From positions 11,437,501 through 11,501,500 of the forward strand of contig CM053798.1 of the NCBI GenBank assembly GCA_028671895.1: DNA of 64,000 nucleotides, in the 5' to 3' direction. A program made the position numbers and the translations under genes. Shown piece after piece: positions 54,801 to 64,000 of this stretch. Source of the stretch: Oenanthe sinensis. Its lineage: Eukaryota > Streptophyta > Magnoliopsida > Apiales > Apiaceae. Within the stretch, counting starts at the first letter, position 1; every line of letters begins with the position of its first letter. The notes below the pieces were generated by a model. It was not told where the DNA came from, made no database searches, and saw nothing but the letters and a program-made list of their open reading frames with translations.

Positions 54801-56404
54801 AACTTCTGGAACCTCTGTGGTTTTGATCGTGTCATCAGGATATGCCTCAGCATGCATTCCCTCACCATCTTGATGTATGCCTGAGTGGTGAACAAGGTGT
54901 CATGCACCAAGTCACTTGAGAGGGGCTCATCAGGGAATAAAGAATCCTGATGATCAACAACCTCATGTGTTTGGCCAGACACATTTGGTTGAGAAGAAAT
55001 TTTAGAGGTGGAAGAAAGAGTGTGAGTCGATGTGAGTGTTGGCAACTCCCCCTCAGAAAATGGGGAAGTTTCAATAGATAGTCCTTTCTGTGCATTGAGT
55101 GTCTCCTTTTCAACTAAATCTTCTTCATTGACAGGAGTGAATTCCTGCAATGGTGCAGACTCTTTACAGATTGGAGTGGGCTGGCTTCCAATTTTAATAG
55201 ATGCACTTTGTTGGGAAAGTGCACCTAGAAGTAAGGTTAAACCCTCATTAATCTCTACATCCTTTTGAGAGGATGTAGAGTGGTCTGTTGTGGCCTTTTT
55301 GATTTTCTTTCTCCTGGTCAAAGGCTCCACAGGTGACTCATCTGTTTCATTTTCTACAACTGTTTCTAGCACTCTTTTCTTAACTGGTTTCTCCTTTTTC
55401 TTCTTTACAACCACACCCTGTTGAGAGGATGTGAAGGTTGGTTGACTATCATCGAGGGAATTCAAAGAAGGGTTTGCAGTTGGGTTAGAAGTCTTTGGGT
55501 TAGGTGCATTCTGTTCTTCTGCCACCTTAGGACTTCCTACTGCTTCAATGTAACCATATTTAGGCTGCACAAGTGGGTACCCCCTAAATTCACTCAGCAT
55601 GTGAGGTGTTATTTGAAGGGGCACATTCACTGTGTTTCTCCTATCCAATGTAGCAAAAATTATTTTTGACATGGATTTGGAATAGGCAATTCTTTGTTTG
55701 TTCATTCCAGGCAATTCAATTAAATTGGCATTCTTATTATTGAGAATTAATTGAATAAAGCGAGGAAAGAAAATCTCATTACCTCTCCTGGGAATCCTGG
55801 TTGTGAGCTCCCCAAGAACTAGCTTACCAACATTGAGCCATTGATTGTAGGCCAATGAGTATGCCAGCTTCATGGCAATGAGGCTGACCTGGTCAAAACC
55901 TGTCTTCCTGCAAGTGAAGACTCTGAGAATTGTGTCGAAGAGGAATGACCACTCCTTTCTCATGAATTTCTTGTTGATTTTTCCCAGCTTGAACCTTTCC
56001 CCTTCCTTGTCCACAGTGTCTGAGTACCTTATGATCTCTAGGAAGTCCAGCAACTCATCTTCAGTTGGCTCATCATTAAACTCTGCAGTTTGAATCTTTA
56101 AGCTCTTATTAACATCTTCTTCATCAAAGCTGATGTCCACCCCTTGAATCTTGAAGGTGACCACGATCTTTGAGCTACCATCTTCAAGAGCTATGCTTTC
56201 CCAGTTTGCAGTAGCCCAAAATTGTTCAAGAATATCTAGGTAAAGTGTTGGGTTTGCTAACAAGGCTTCTTATAGGTATGAGTCTATGAGAAACTTAGTG
56301 AAACACTTGTACTGAGGCTCTGCATCAGCATCTCTGGAAATGGCTAAGAAATTTGTTTCAGGAATTACAAAAACTTCGGTTGGAACTAAGCTTGAGGATG
56401 CCAT
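51877..56404 (-). pseudogene. RE6 env-like gene, about 1500 codons, five lesions
   Basis: The start is ATG 56404 (MASSSLVPTEVFVIPETNF). An in-frame TAA is codon 45 (56270-56272). The N-terminal domain (LYLDILEQFWATANWES, FLFDTILRVFTCRKTGFDQ, FFPRFIQLILNN) aligns with RE1. A Ser/Thr-rich acidic middle with basic KKKKEK and RRKKIKK patches follows. There is a frameshift near 54870, another near 54120, a TAA at 54061 and a TAA at 53569. A coiled-coil-like segment (LNARVDSLTSTVSKVVSDV), a Pro patch and a long Lys/Asp/Glu-rich region (52850-53010) come next. The C-terminal helix ends in Gln repeats. There is no signal peptide or membrane segment. Function is unknown. Confidence 0.8.
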
Positions 56405-57320
56405 GGAGTGTGTGTATAGAAGTAGAGAAGAGAAGAAGCGAAAGTTTTAGAGAGAGAGAGAGTGCAAGAGTAGCAAGAGAACAGTAGAAATGCAAGGGTT
56501 TCTTTGAGTTTGCAGTTAAGTGTAGAAATGAAATGTTAGATCTACTTTGCTATTTAAATGACACAGACAACTCGACTAGAATAGTGATCGAGAACTCTAA
56601 AGCTGTTTTAGTAGAGAACTGTCAGAATTCAATCGAGAACTAAGACAATCGAGAACTCTTAATAAAGCTTGTTCGAGAACTCACAAAATGAACGATTCGA
56701 GGACTCACAGAATTGAACAATTCGAGAACTCATAAAATTGAACTATTCGAGGACTCACGGAATTGAATGATTCGAGAACTCACAGAATTAAACTATTCGA
56801 GGACTCACAGAATTGAATGATTCGAGAACTCACAGAATTGAACTATTGAATGATTCAAGAACTCACAGAATTGAACTATTGAATGATTCGAGAACTCACA
56901 GAATTGAACTATTTAGTCGAGAAGTCAGAAAGGATGGCAAACTTAACTACAAACTCCAGTTTTTAAGAAATTATTTTACCTTCACTTGAAAATAAAATAA
57001 CAATTTACAATCATTATTTCTTAGACAAATAAAATTTATTTATTCATCTTGAAGTAAATGTGATTGATTAATGTTCCTGAAACTTTTAATTGTCACACTT
57101 GTTATTTAATAATGCACAAGTATAACTATTTGATTCAGGTTTTCTCAGAACTGTAGAACAGCTACAAGCTAAGTTAAAGAATTTATTCACCATCTGTACA
57201 ACAATATGACTGACATATTTATAAGTATACACCAGTTTTGTTTCACATAGATAAATCATTTAAGATCATGTCTGTCAAACAATTGTTGTAACAGTTGGAG
57301 AGATATATTTATTTAGCCAC
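56405..57320 (-). other. RE6 pol-env spacer
   Basis: No gene. It includes a gagagagagaga run (56452-56461) just ahead of the env-like start and the repeat at 56577-56930. The part at 56940-57320 is plain AT-rich sequence. Confidence 0.6.
56577..56930 (-). repeat. TTCGAGAA tandem array in the RE6 pol-env spacer
   Basis: About ten units of attcgagaactcacagaattgaac, partly in alternating 28-30 base pairs (56690-56910). At least six contain TTCnnGAA, the palindromic core of the LTR array. It lies upstream of the env-like gene in element orientation. Confidence 0.85.
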
Positions 57321-60300
57321 TTATCCTGAAGAATTTAGCATTCCAATCTCACTTACCAACCTATTGAAGGTGGCTTCATCAAGTGGTTTTGTAAATATAT
57401 CAGCCAACTATTTTTGTGTAGGAACATAGAACAATTTAATTACTCCCTTTTCAGCATGTTCCCTTATAAAATGATACCTTACATCAATATGCTTTGTCTT
57501 GGAGTGATCTACTGGATTTGCAACAATTGATATGGCACTGTTGTTGTCACACATGATAGGAATTCCTTCCAACACTAGTCCATAGTCTCTTAATTGATTC
57601 CTGATCCAAAGTACTTGTGCACAACAGCTTCCAGCAGCAATGTATTCAGCTTCAGCTGTGGAAGTAGAAACAGATTGATGTTTTTTACAGAACCATGACA
57701 CCAATCTTTGTCCTAGAAATTGACAGCTTCCTGAACTGCTTTTCCTATCCACTCTGCATCCAGCAAAATCAGCATCTGAAAATCCAACTAGGTTGAATCC
57801 TGTTTCTTTAGGATACCATAATCCCATGAAAGGTGTTCCCTTAAGATATCTCAGAATTCTTTTGACAGCAATGAGATGAGATTCCTTTGGATTTGCCTGA
57901 AACCTTGCACATAGACATGTAACAAACATGATATCAGGTCTGCTAGCTGTGAGATAAAGTAGAGATCCAATCATCCTTCTGTAAGTCTTCATGTCTACAC
58001 TGTTTCCTTTCTTATCATCATCAAGCTTTGTGGCTGTAGACATTGGAGTTTTGGCAGGTGGGCAATCTTGCATGTCAAACATTTTTAGCAAATCATTGAC
58101 ATACTTTGTTTGACTTATGAAGATGCCATCTGTCCTCTGACTTATTTGAAGACCTAGAAAATAATTAAGTTCTCCCATCATACTCATTTCATATTCACTT
58201 TGCATCAGCTTGGAAAACCTTTGACACGGCTTTTCATTTGTAGAGCCAAAGATGATATCATCTACATAGATCTGCACCAGTATGATATCCTCACCATGCT
58301 TTTTGTAGAAAAGAGTTTTATCAATGACTCCTCTAGTGAATTGATTTTCTAGAAGAAACTATGACAGCGTGTCATACCATGCCCTAGGAGCTTGTTTAAG
58401 TCCATACAATTCTTTGATGAGTCTGTAAACAAAGTCAGGAAAATTTGGATCTTCAAAGCCAGGTGGTTGTTACACATAAATTTCTTCCTTTAATTCACCA
58501 TTGAGGAATGCACTTTTGACATCCATCTGATAGACCTTAAAATTTGAATATGCTGCAAATGCTAGAAAAATTCTTATTGCTTCCAATCTTACAACAGGAG
58601 CAAAGGTCTCATCATAATCAATGCCTTCTTCTTGTGATTAGCCTTTTGCAACCAGCCTTGCTTTGTTTCTTAACACAATTCCATGTTCATCCATTTTATT
58701 CCTGAAGACCCATTTAGTGCCAATCACTGACCTATCCTTTGGAGGTGGCACTAGTTCCCATACATTGTTTCTTACAAATTGATTCAGTTCCTCCTGCATT
58801 GCAATTATCCAGTCAGGATCTAGCATAGCTTCTTCAATCCTTTTTGGCTCATTCTGAGACAGAAACCAAGCAAATAAGCATTCATTCATAGTTGCTCTTC
58901 TTGTCCTCACACTTTCATCAGGATTTCCAATGATTTGATCAGCTGTGTGAGCTCTTTTCCATTTTGTTTGATGAGCTCCATCTCTGTCACTTGAACAAGT
59001 TTCGTCCTGATTGAGTGGATTACCATTAGTTGCTGATCCTTGAGAATCTCCCCCTGAGTAAGTGCTAGGGTTGTGTGGAGAATTCTCAAGTTGAATATGG
59101 CTGAAATATTCATTCAATTTTTCCATATTAGTTCCATGTGAGATGTCCACATGTGATCCTTCATGAGCATTGACATCATTGTCAACTGCAACAGTTTCAG
59201 GCTCTATTTCATTTTCAAATCTTAAGGTGTCACAGTTTTCACCTTCCAGGTTCATAGCAGGAAATTTGAAATCATCAAATGTCACATTTGTACTTTCCAT
59301 AATTCTTTGTTGATCAATCACATATATTCTGTAGACAGTATTGTCTAAAGAGTATCCCACAAAGATTCCTTCATATGCCTTGGCTTCAAATTTCCCAAGG
59401 TTATTAACATCATCCTTGAGAACAAAACATTTTGTTCCAAACACATGCATATATCTTACAGATGGTCTTCTATTTGTCATGATGTGATAAGGAATTTTTC
59501 CAACTGGTTTTGTGATTAGTGTTCTGTTTTGAGTGTAACATGCAGTTCTAACAGCTTCAGCCCAAAAACTGGTTGGTAAATTTGCTTCAGCTAGCATGGT
59601 TCTTGCAGCTTCAATAAGTGTTCTATTCTTCCTTTCAACCACTCCATTTTGCTGTGGAGTTCTTGGAGCTGAGAATTGGTGAGTGATTCCTTTTTCTTTG
59701 CAGAATTCATTGAGTACAACATTTTTGAATTCTGTGCCATTGTCACTCCTTATGGAAACTACAGGAGTAGGGCCTTTATCCAATCTCTTCAAGTTTTCAA
59801 TAATGATTTCAGGAGCTTCACTTTTTTAGTGCAAGAATTCTACCCAAGTGTACTTTGAAAAGTCATCAACCATAACTAGGGCAAACCTTTTCTTAGACAT
59901 TGACATAACATTTACTGGTCCAAATAGATCCATATGAATTAATTGCAGTGGTTTGGTTATTGAGGTGAATTCCATGCTTTTGTGACTTGACCTTTTCATT
60001 TTTCCTTTCTGGCATGCCTCACACAATCCTTCTATGCAGAATTCAAGTGTGGGCAAGTCCTTCACTAATTCTCTTTTGACTAGAGAATTAATGTTCTTGA
60101 AGTTTAGATGAGACAACCTCTTGTGCCAAAGCCATCTTTCATTCTCTATGGCTTTAGTGTAAAAGCAGCAAATCTTTTCCTTATTTGCATAGTCCAGATC
60201 TGCTACAAACAAGCTTCCTTTCCTTACTCCTTGCAGAGCAATCTCCCTAGACTTCCTGTGTGTTATTAGACACAGATCCTTTTCAAGCTCTACCTTCAGA

Positions 60301-60569
60301 TCTTTATTGCAGAATTGAGTGATGCTGAGAAGGTTGTGCTTCAAACCACTGACCAGGGATACATCTTCAATGACAACATTTCCATGAATCAATTTGCCAT
60401 ATCCCATGGTGAAACCAATGTTGTTGTCTCCAAAGGTCACCATTGGGCCAGCCTCTTCTCTGAATTGTGACAGCAGGGCCTTGTCACCAGTCATATGCCT
60501 TGAACATCCACTGTCCAGAATCCACATGACCTTCTTCTTACCTGTGCCCTGCAAATAAACACAAATCAA
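57321..60569 (-). pseudogene. RE6 pol: protease, integrase, reverse transcriptase, RNase H
   Basis: One frame from 60569 to the natural stop at 57321. Protease has WILDSGCSRHMTGD (Asp codon at 60515). The integrase zinc site is WHKRLSHLNF and CEACQKGK. Its triad appears as HMDLFGP, SIRSDNGTEF and TPQQNGVVERKNR. Reverse transcriptase begins DPDWIIAMQEELNQF and has IYVDDIIFGS near 58270. RNase H has DADFAGC, TAEAEYIAAGSCCAQVLW and CDNNSAI. In-frame stops lie at 59826, 58638, 58470, 58359 and 57408, each one base from the residue seen in relatives. All catalytic residues are otherwise kept. Confidence 0.92.
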
Positions 60570-60588
60570 GTTTTCTTTGGTACCAAAA

Positions 60589-63057
60589 CTAGGTTGGGTC
60601 CTTTGTGCTTAGAGACATGAATATCATTCCTTTTCTTAGCATTCCTAGTTGCCTGCACATGCATGTTCTCAATCTTCTTATCCTGACATTTTGCTTGATT
60701 GATGCTTTCAGAACTAGATGCATGTTTAGGTGACATAGAATTTTTCTTTGCTTTACAGGACTTGTAGATTTAGACCTAGAATTATTGATGTTCAGATTCT
60801 GACTTATGCATCCATCAATAAATTGTTTTCTGAGCTTAAAACAGGTAGTCATGATATTCATGTTACATGGCATACAGTCAAACTTATCACAGAAGTTATG
60901 TTCATCATGCATCAAGGATTTAACATGACCACAAGCATACTCACTATTTCCAACAACAGGCTTTTTGCACACATGTGTAAGATGATTTGTTGAACCACAA
61001 TTGTTACAAATCTTTCTTGGAGCATTATGAATAGGTGCATAATTGTTGTGTTTGTTGATACCTACTTTTCCATTTCTGTTGGTCTTTTTCTTCTTGGTAT
61101 GCATGATGCCATTTTTCAGATCAGTTTGTTTGGTTTTAAGTTGTACAGGAATGGCCTTGATTTTGATTGTGAATTCATCTTTTTCAATAAAAGGCTCATG
61201 ACTTTTAGTCTATTCCTTATCTTCATCATTCAACTGCTGTTTAATGACCATGCTAACCTCATCAAATTCACCAGTTGCTTTCTTGAAGATTGGTCCTTCA
61301 ACATTTTTCAAAATGTGAGGGTTCCCAGGAATTTCAATTTTCTTTTCTTTTATTGAAACAGATTTCTTCTTTTTGAGATTATCATAATCAAAACCAATCC
61401 CAATTCTAGTGTTTTCCTTATTCTTATCATGGAACTCTTGAATTACAGTTGCTGAGTTTTGATAAGATCTGATCTTTAGCTCATTTTCAGAAATTTGTTC
61501 TTTAAGAAATTTTTCAATTTGTTCAGAACAAACAACCTTATTTTTCAGATATTCAGTTTCCTATTTCAGGTTCTCCAGAGTTATCACAGACAATTCCAAA
61601 GCTTCATTCCTAGCAGTTAGTTCATCATTTATTTTCACTAATCTAGCAATTTCCTCATATGCAGCAGTCATACTGGTATGAATATTAAACATTTTAATGC
61701 GCAATTCTTCCACAGTTTTCTTATATTGTGAGTTTGACATGTCAAGAGAGATTAATGAGGGTACCTGAGATGTTGAGGATGAAGATCCATTTTCTGAGTT
61801 GGCCATAAGTGCCACATTTCCATATTCTTCTTCTTCATCTTCATCTGTGTCATCCCAGCATTTTCCTTCAAAAATATAAGCCTTTCCTGACTGATTTTTG
61901 AGAAGAGCTTCATACTTGGCCTCCAATTCCAAGTAATCTTTGTCTTTCTTAACTGCTTTGGGTTTTCTACACTCAGTTGCAAAGTGTCCAGGCTCATTAC
62001 AGTTGTAGCATCTTATCTTGGATCTATCAACTGTTTCAGTTTTATATCCATCATTTGTGTTGCTTCTTGTTGGATTCTTTCCTTTGCTGGAGGACTTGAA
62101 AGGTGGCTTATGTTTGAAGCTTTTGTTTCTTTTGAATCTCAAATTTCCAAACTTCTTTACCATGTAGGCCATGGTTTTGTTGTCCATGCTTTCAAGTTCT
62201 TCAATGGTGTAGAAATCCTCATCTTCTGACTCACTGTTGATAGAGTCTTTTTCTTCCTTTTCATGTTCTTCAAGTCTTTCATTCTTTTCCTTTTTGCTTG
62301 TACCAGTCTTCACTATTGTAGATGGCTCCTTTGCAACCAAGGCATTTGAGACATTTGTCATTTTTCCTCTATTTGCCAAAATGGCCTTCTTTTGATGAAA
62401 CTCAAGTTCATATGTCTTTAGTATTCCATAGAGGGTCTCTAATGGCAATTTTGTTAAGTCTCTCCCTTCTCTTATTGCAGATATTTTGTGTTCCAAGTGC
62501 TCTGGAAGAGTCAACAAAAACTTCATGTTCTTCTCCTTTGTTTCATAATATTTCCCATGAAGTTGAAGGTCATTGATTAGTTTATTAAACCTCTCAAAGA
62601 CTTCAGTTATGCCTTCATTGGGTTTTGACATAAATGCTTCATACTGAGAAACAAGAAGCTGCCTTTGATTTTCTCTTACTTCTTCAGTTCATTCACACAG
62701 AATCTCTATTGTCTCCCAAATGTGTTTGGCAGATGTGCAATTTACAATATTGTTGTACATCACAATATCCAAGGACTCAATCAAGATGAGCATCAAACTA
62801 TTGTATAGAGACACTTTCTCTTTCTCTGTGTCCGTGTACTGAGATGGGTCTTTAGGTATCCATGTAGCAGGAATAACTTCAGACCCACTAGTAGTTTCAG
62901 GAACAAGAGTCACTGGCATGAAGGGGCCATTCTTTAATATTTCTGGATACATTGGATTTGCAGTCTTTATGAACAACAACATCTTCTTCTTCCATAGAAT
63001 GTAGTTTTCTCTGTCAAAAGTAGGAATCTTGATACTGCTTAAATTCTGAGAACTCAT
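60589..63057 (-). pseudogene. RE6 gag
   Basis: Starts at ATG 63057 (MSSQNLSSIKIPTFDRENYI), with LWKKKM. A TGA at 62689-62691 interrupts it after WETIEILCE. The frame resumes in phase and carries the capsid-like region and zinc knuckle CYNCNEPGHFATEC near 62010. An acidic stretch follows (DDTDEDEEEEYG), then a coiled coil (AAYEEIARLVKINDELTARN). TAG codons lie at 61561 and near 61209. The second knuckle, CNNCGSTNHLTHVC (near 60990), and a Cys-rich CGHVKSLMHDEHNFC motif follow. A one-base frameshift near 60760 puts the tail out of phase with pol. This would form the particle shell and bind RNA. Confidence 0.88.
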
Positions 63058-63092
63058 CTTAGATCTTTAGTCTGTAATTATGTTTACAGCCT

Positions 63093-63104
63093 GCTTTGAT
63101 ACCA
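63093..63104 (-). other. RE6 primer-binding site
   Basis: The minus strand reads TGGTATCAAAGC, with one mismatch to the initiator tRNA-Met site found in RE7. Confidence 0.88.
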
Positions 63105-63106
63105 CT

Positions 63107-64000
63107 TGTTAGGATTTTAGAGACCCAGAAGTTACAGGGGGGGGTGAATGTATACTTCAAAATTTTCTTGTTTAGAAAAAGAATTTGTTCGAAGCTTGAA
63201 GAACTGATGAAATTACGATAGTGTTTATCAAGACATATAACAATAAATAAGGTAAACACAGATGTAACTTTCAATCTAATTTATATTAGAATGAACTTTG
63301 CTACAATCTGAAATTCAGTTTGAATTTTAGCTTCTCTTCTGGGAAGATTACAACTCAAAGTAGATATTACAATTATGTGCTCTATGTATCTCACATGTTA
63401 TCAATTGACTGTGCATTAGCTATATAGACAACATGTCCTGTGCACATGCTCACTAATGATAGTTGTGCTAAAACTAGAAACAGACAAGACCTGCTTTACA
63501 TTTGACTAATGACTATTTCTAGCTAACACTGCTGTGACAGTCTGCTCCATCCTGCCTTATCTCTTCTGTCACTTTTCTTGACTTATCTTCCCAGCAGCAT
63601 TGTAGACTTGTCTCTATCTGTGCAGGTTTGACTTATCCTGCATAAACAAAGCTGCAACATCATCTGTCTTGTTCTGCAATTCTTCCTTGAAACTAGCTTC
63701 TTTTGCAGTCGAGTACTCTTCTTGAAATTGATTCGATAAGTCAAGGAGATTGACTTCTCGAACAGCTGTGACTTCTCGATTGGTCCTGAATACTTGATTT
63801 CTCGAATGACTAGACTTCTCGATCGCATACTCAGCTTGATAACTTCTCGATCAGACTAGACTTCTCGAATACATGCTTGATATTGACTTCTCGAATGACT
63901 CAGCCTTATTACTTCTCGAATGCTCCATTTGCTAGCTTCTCGAATTGTTTATTTTCACTTCTCAAATGACTCATAATTAACACTTCTCGATTGGCTTCAA
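63107..64000 (-). repeat. RE6 5' LTR, 894 bp visible
   Basis: Matches the reassembled 3' LTR. A full copy should end near 64375. The TATA box is at 63420-63427 and the TTCTCGAA array starts near 63709, with at least seven TTCnnGAA cores before the window ends. Confidence 0.92.

Larger units (their letters stand above)
38044..64000 (-). mobile_element. RE6: near-full-length SIRE-type element, split by RE7
   Basis: The 3' LTR is at 38044-38466 plus 50978-51820 (1266 bp once RE7 and its extra CTAAC are removed). The internal region is 51821-63106 with an env-like gene, pol and gag on the minus strand. A 5' LTR begins at 63107 and runs out of the window. The LTRs differ at about ten sites over the first 420 bases. 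gag-pol is in one frame apart from one frameshift, with several in-frame stops, so this copy is recent but dead. Confidence 0.93.

Overview
The window looks like nuclear DNA of a flowering plant, most likely a eudicot. It is AT-rich, carries long AT microsatellites, an Au-type SINE fragment and a CACTA transposon end, and is dominated by Ty1/copia LTR retrotransposons primed by initiator tRNA-Met. The species cannot be fixed from sequence alone. I see no intact host gene, rRNA, tRNA or CRISPR array. Element names RE1 to RE7 are mine.

Layout, left to right. RE1 (minus, from before base 1 to 10734) is a SIRE/Maximus-type copia relic whose env-like gene is split by RE2 (minus, 641-6592, target duplication AGATT on both sides). 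Bases 10735-18664 are old intergenic DNA with a SINE piece, a possible DUF4283-type LINE relic, a copia RNase H relic, env-like scraps and a CACTA right end. RE3 (minus, 18665-31344) is an old, decayed SIRE-type element. RE4 (plus, about 31351-35372) is another copia element. It is cut inside integrase by RE5 (minus, 35373-38043 visible). RE5 is cut in its 3' non-coding region by RE6 (minus, 38044 to beyond 64000), and the 3' LTR of RE6 is cut by RE7 (plus, 38467-50972, duplication CTAAC on both sides). RE7 in RE6 in RE5 in RE4 is therefore four nested levels. LTR divergence by eye (RE7 about 0.4%, RE6 about 2-3%, RE3 about 7%) fits this order.

No element looks autonomous. RE6 has nearly full gag-pol and a very long env-like gene, but with about ten stops and frameshifts. 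RE2 keeps an uninterrupted reverse transcriptase-RNase H but has lost gag, protease and integrase. RE3 lost the reverse transcriptase YVDD box in a deletion. RE7 has only an ordered ghost of gag-pol-env between two almost identical LTRs, so it must have moved recently using proteins from elsewhere.

The most interesting pattern is in the LTRs. Each of the six SIRE-type LTRs has its own short motif repeated many times, always on the upstream side of the predicted TATA box. The motifs differ by family: TTCnnGAA (heat-shock-element-like) in RE6, ATGACTCAT (GCN4/bZIP-like) in RE2, a GGCGCC hairpin in RE3 and RE7, AACCGTCGA/AACTATCGA in RE5 and AAACTCTGAT in RE1. In RE1, RE3 and RE6 the same motif also fills the pol-env spacer, and in RE1 it is part of the env-like coding sequence, where it reads Asn-Ser-Asp.
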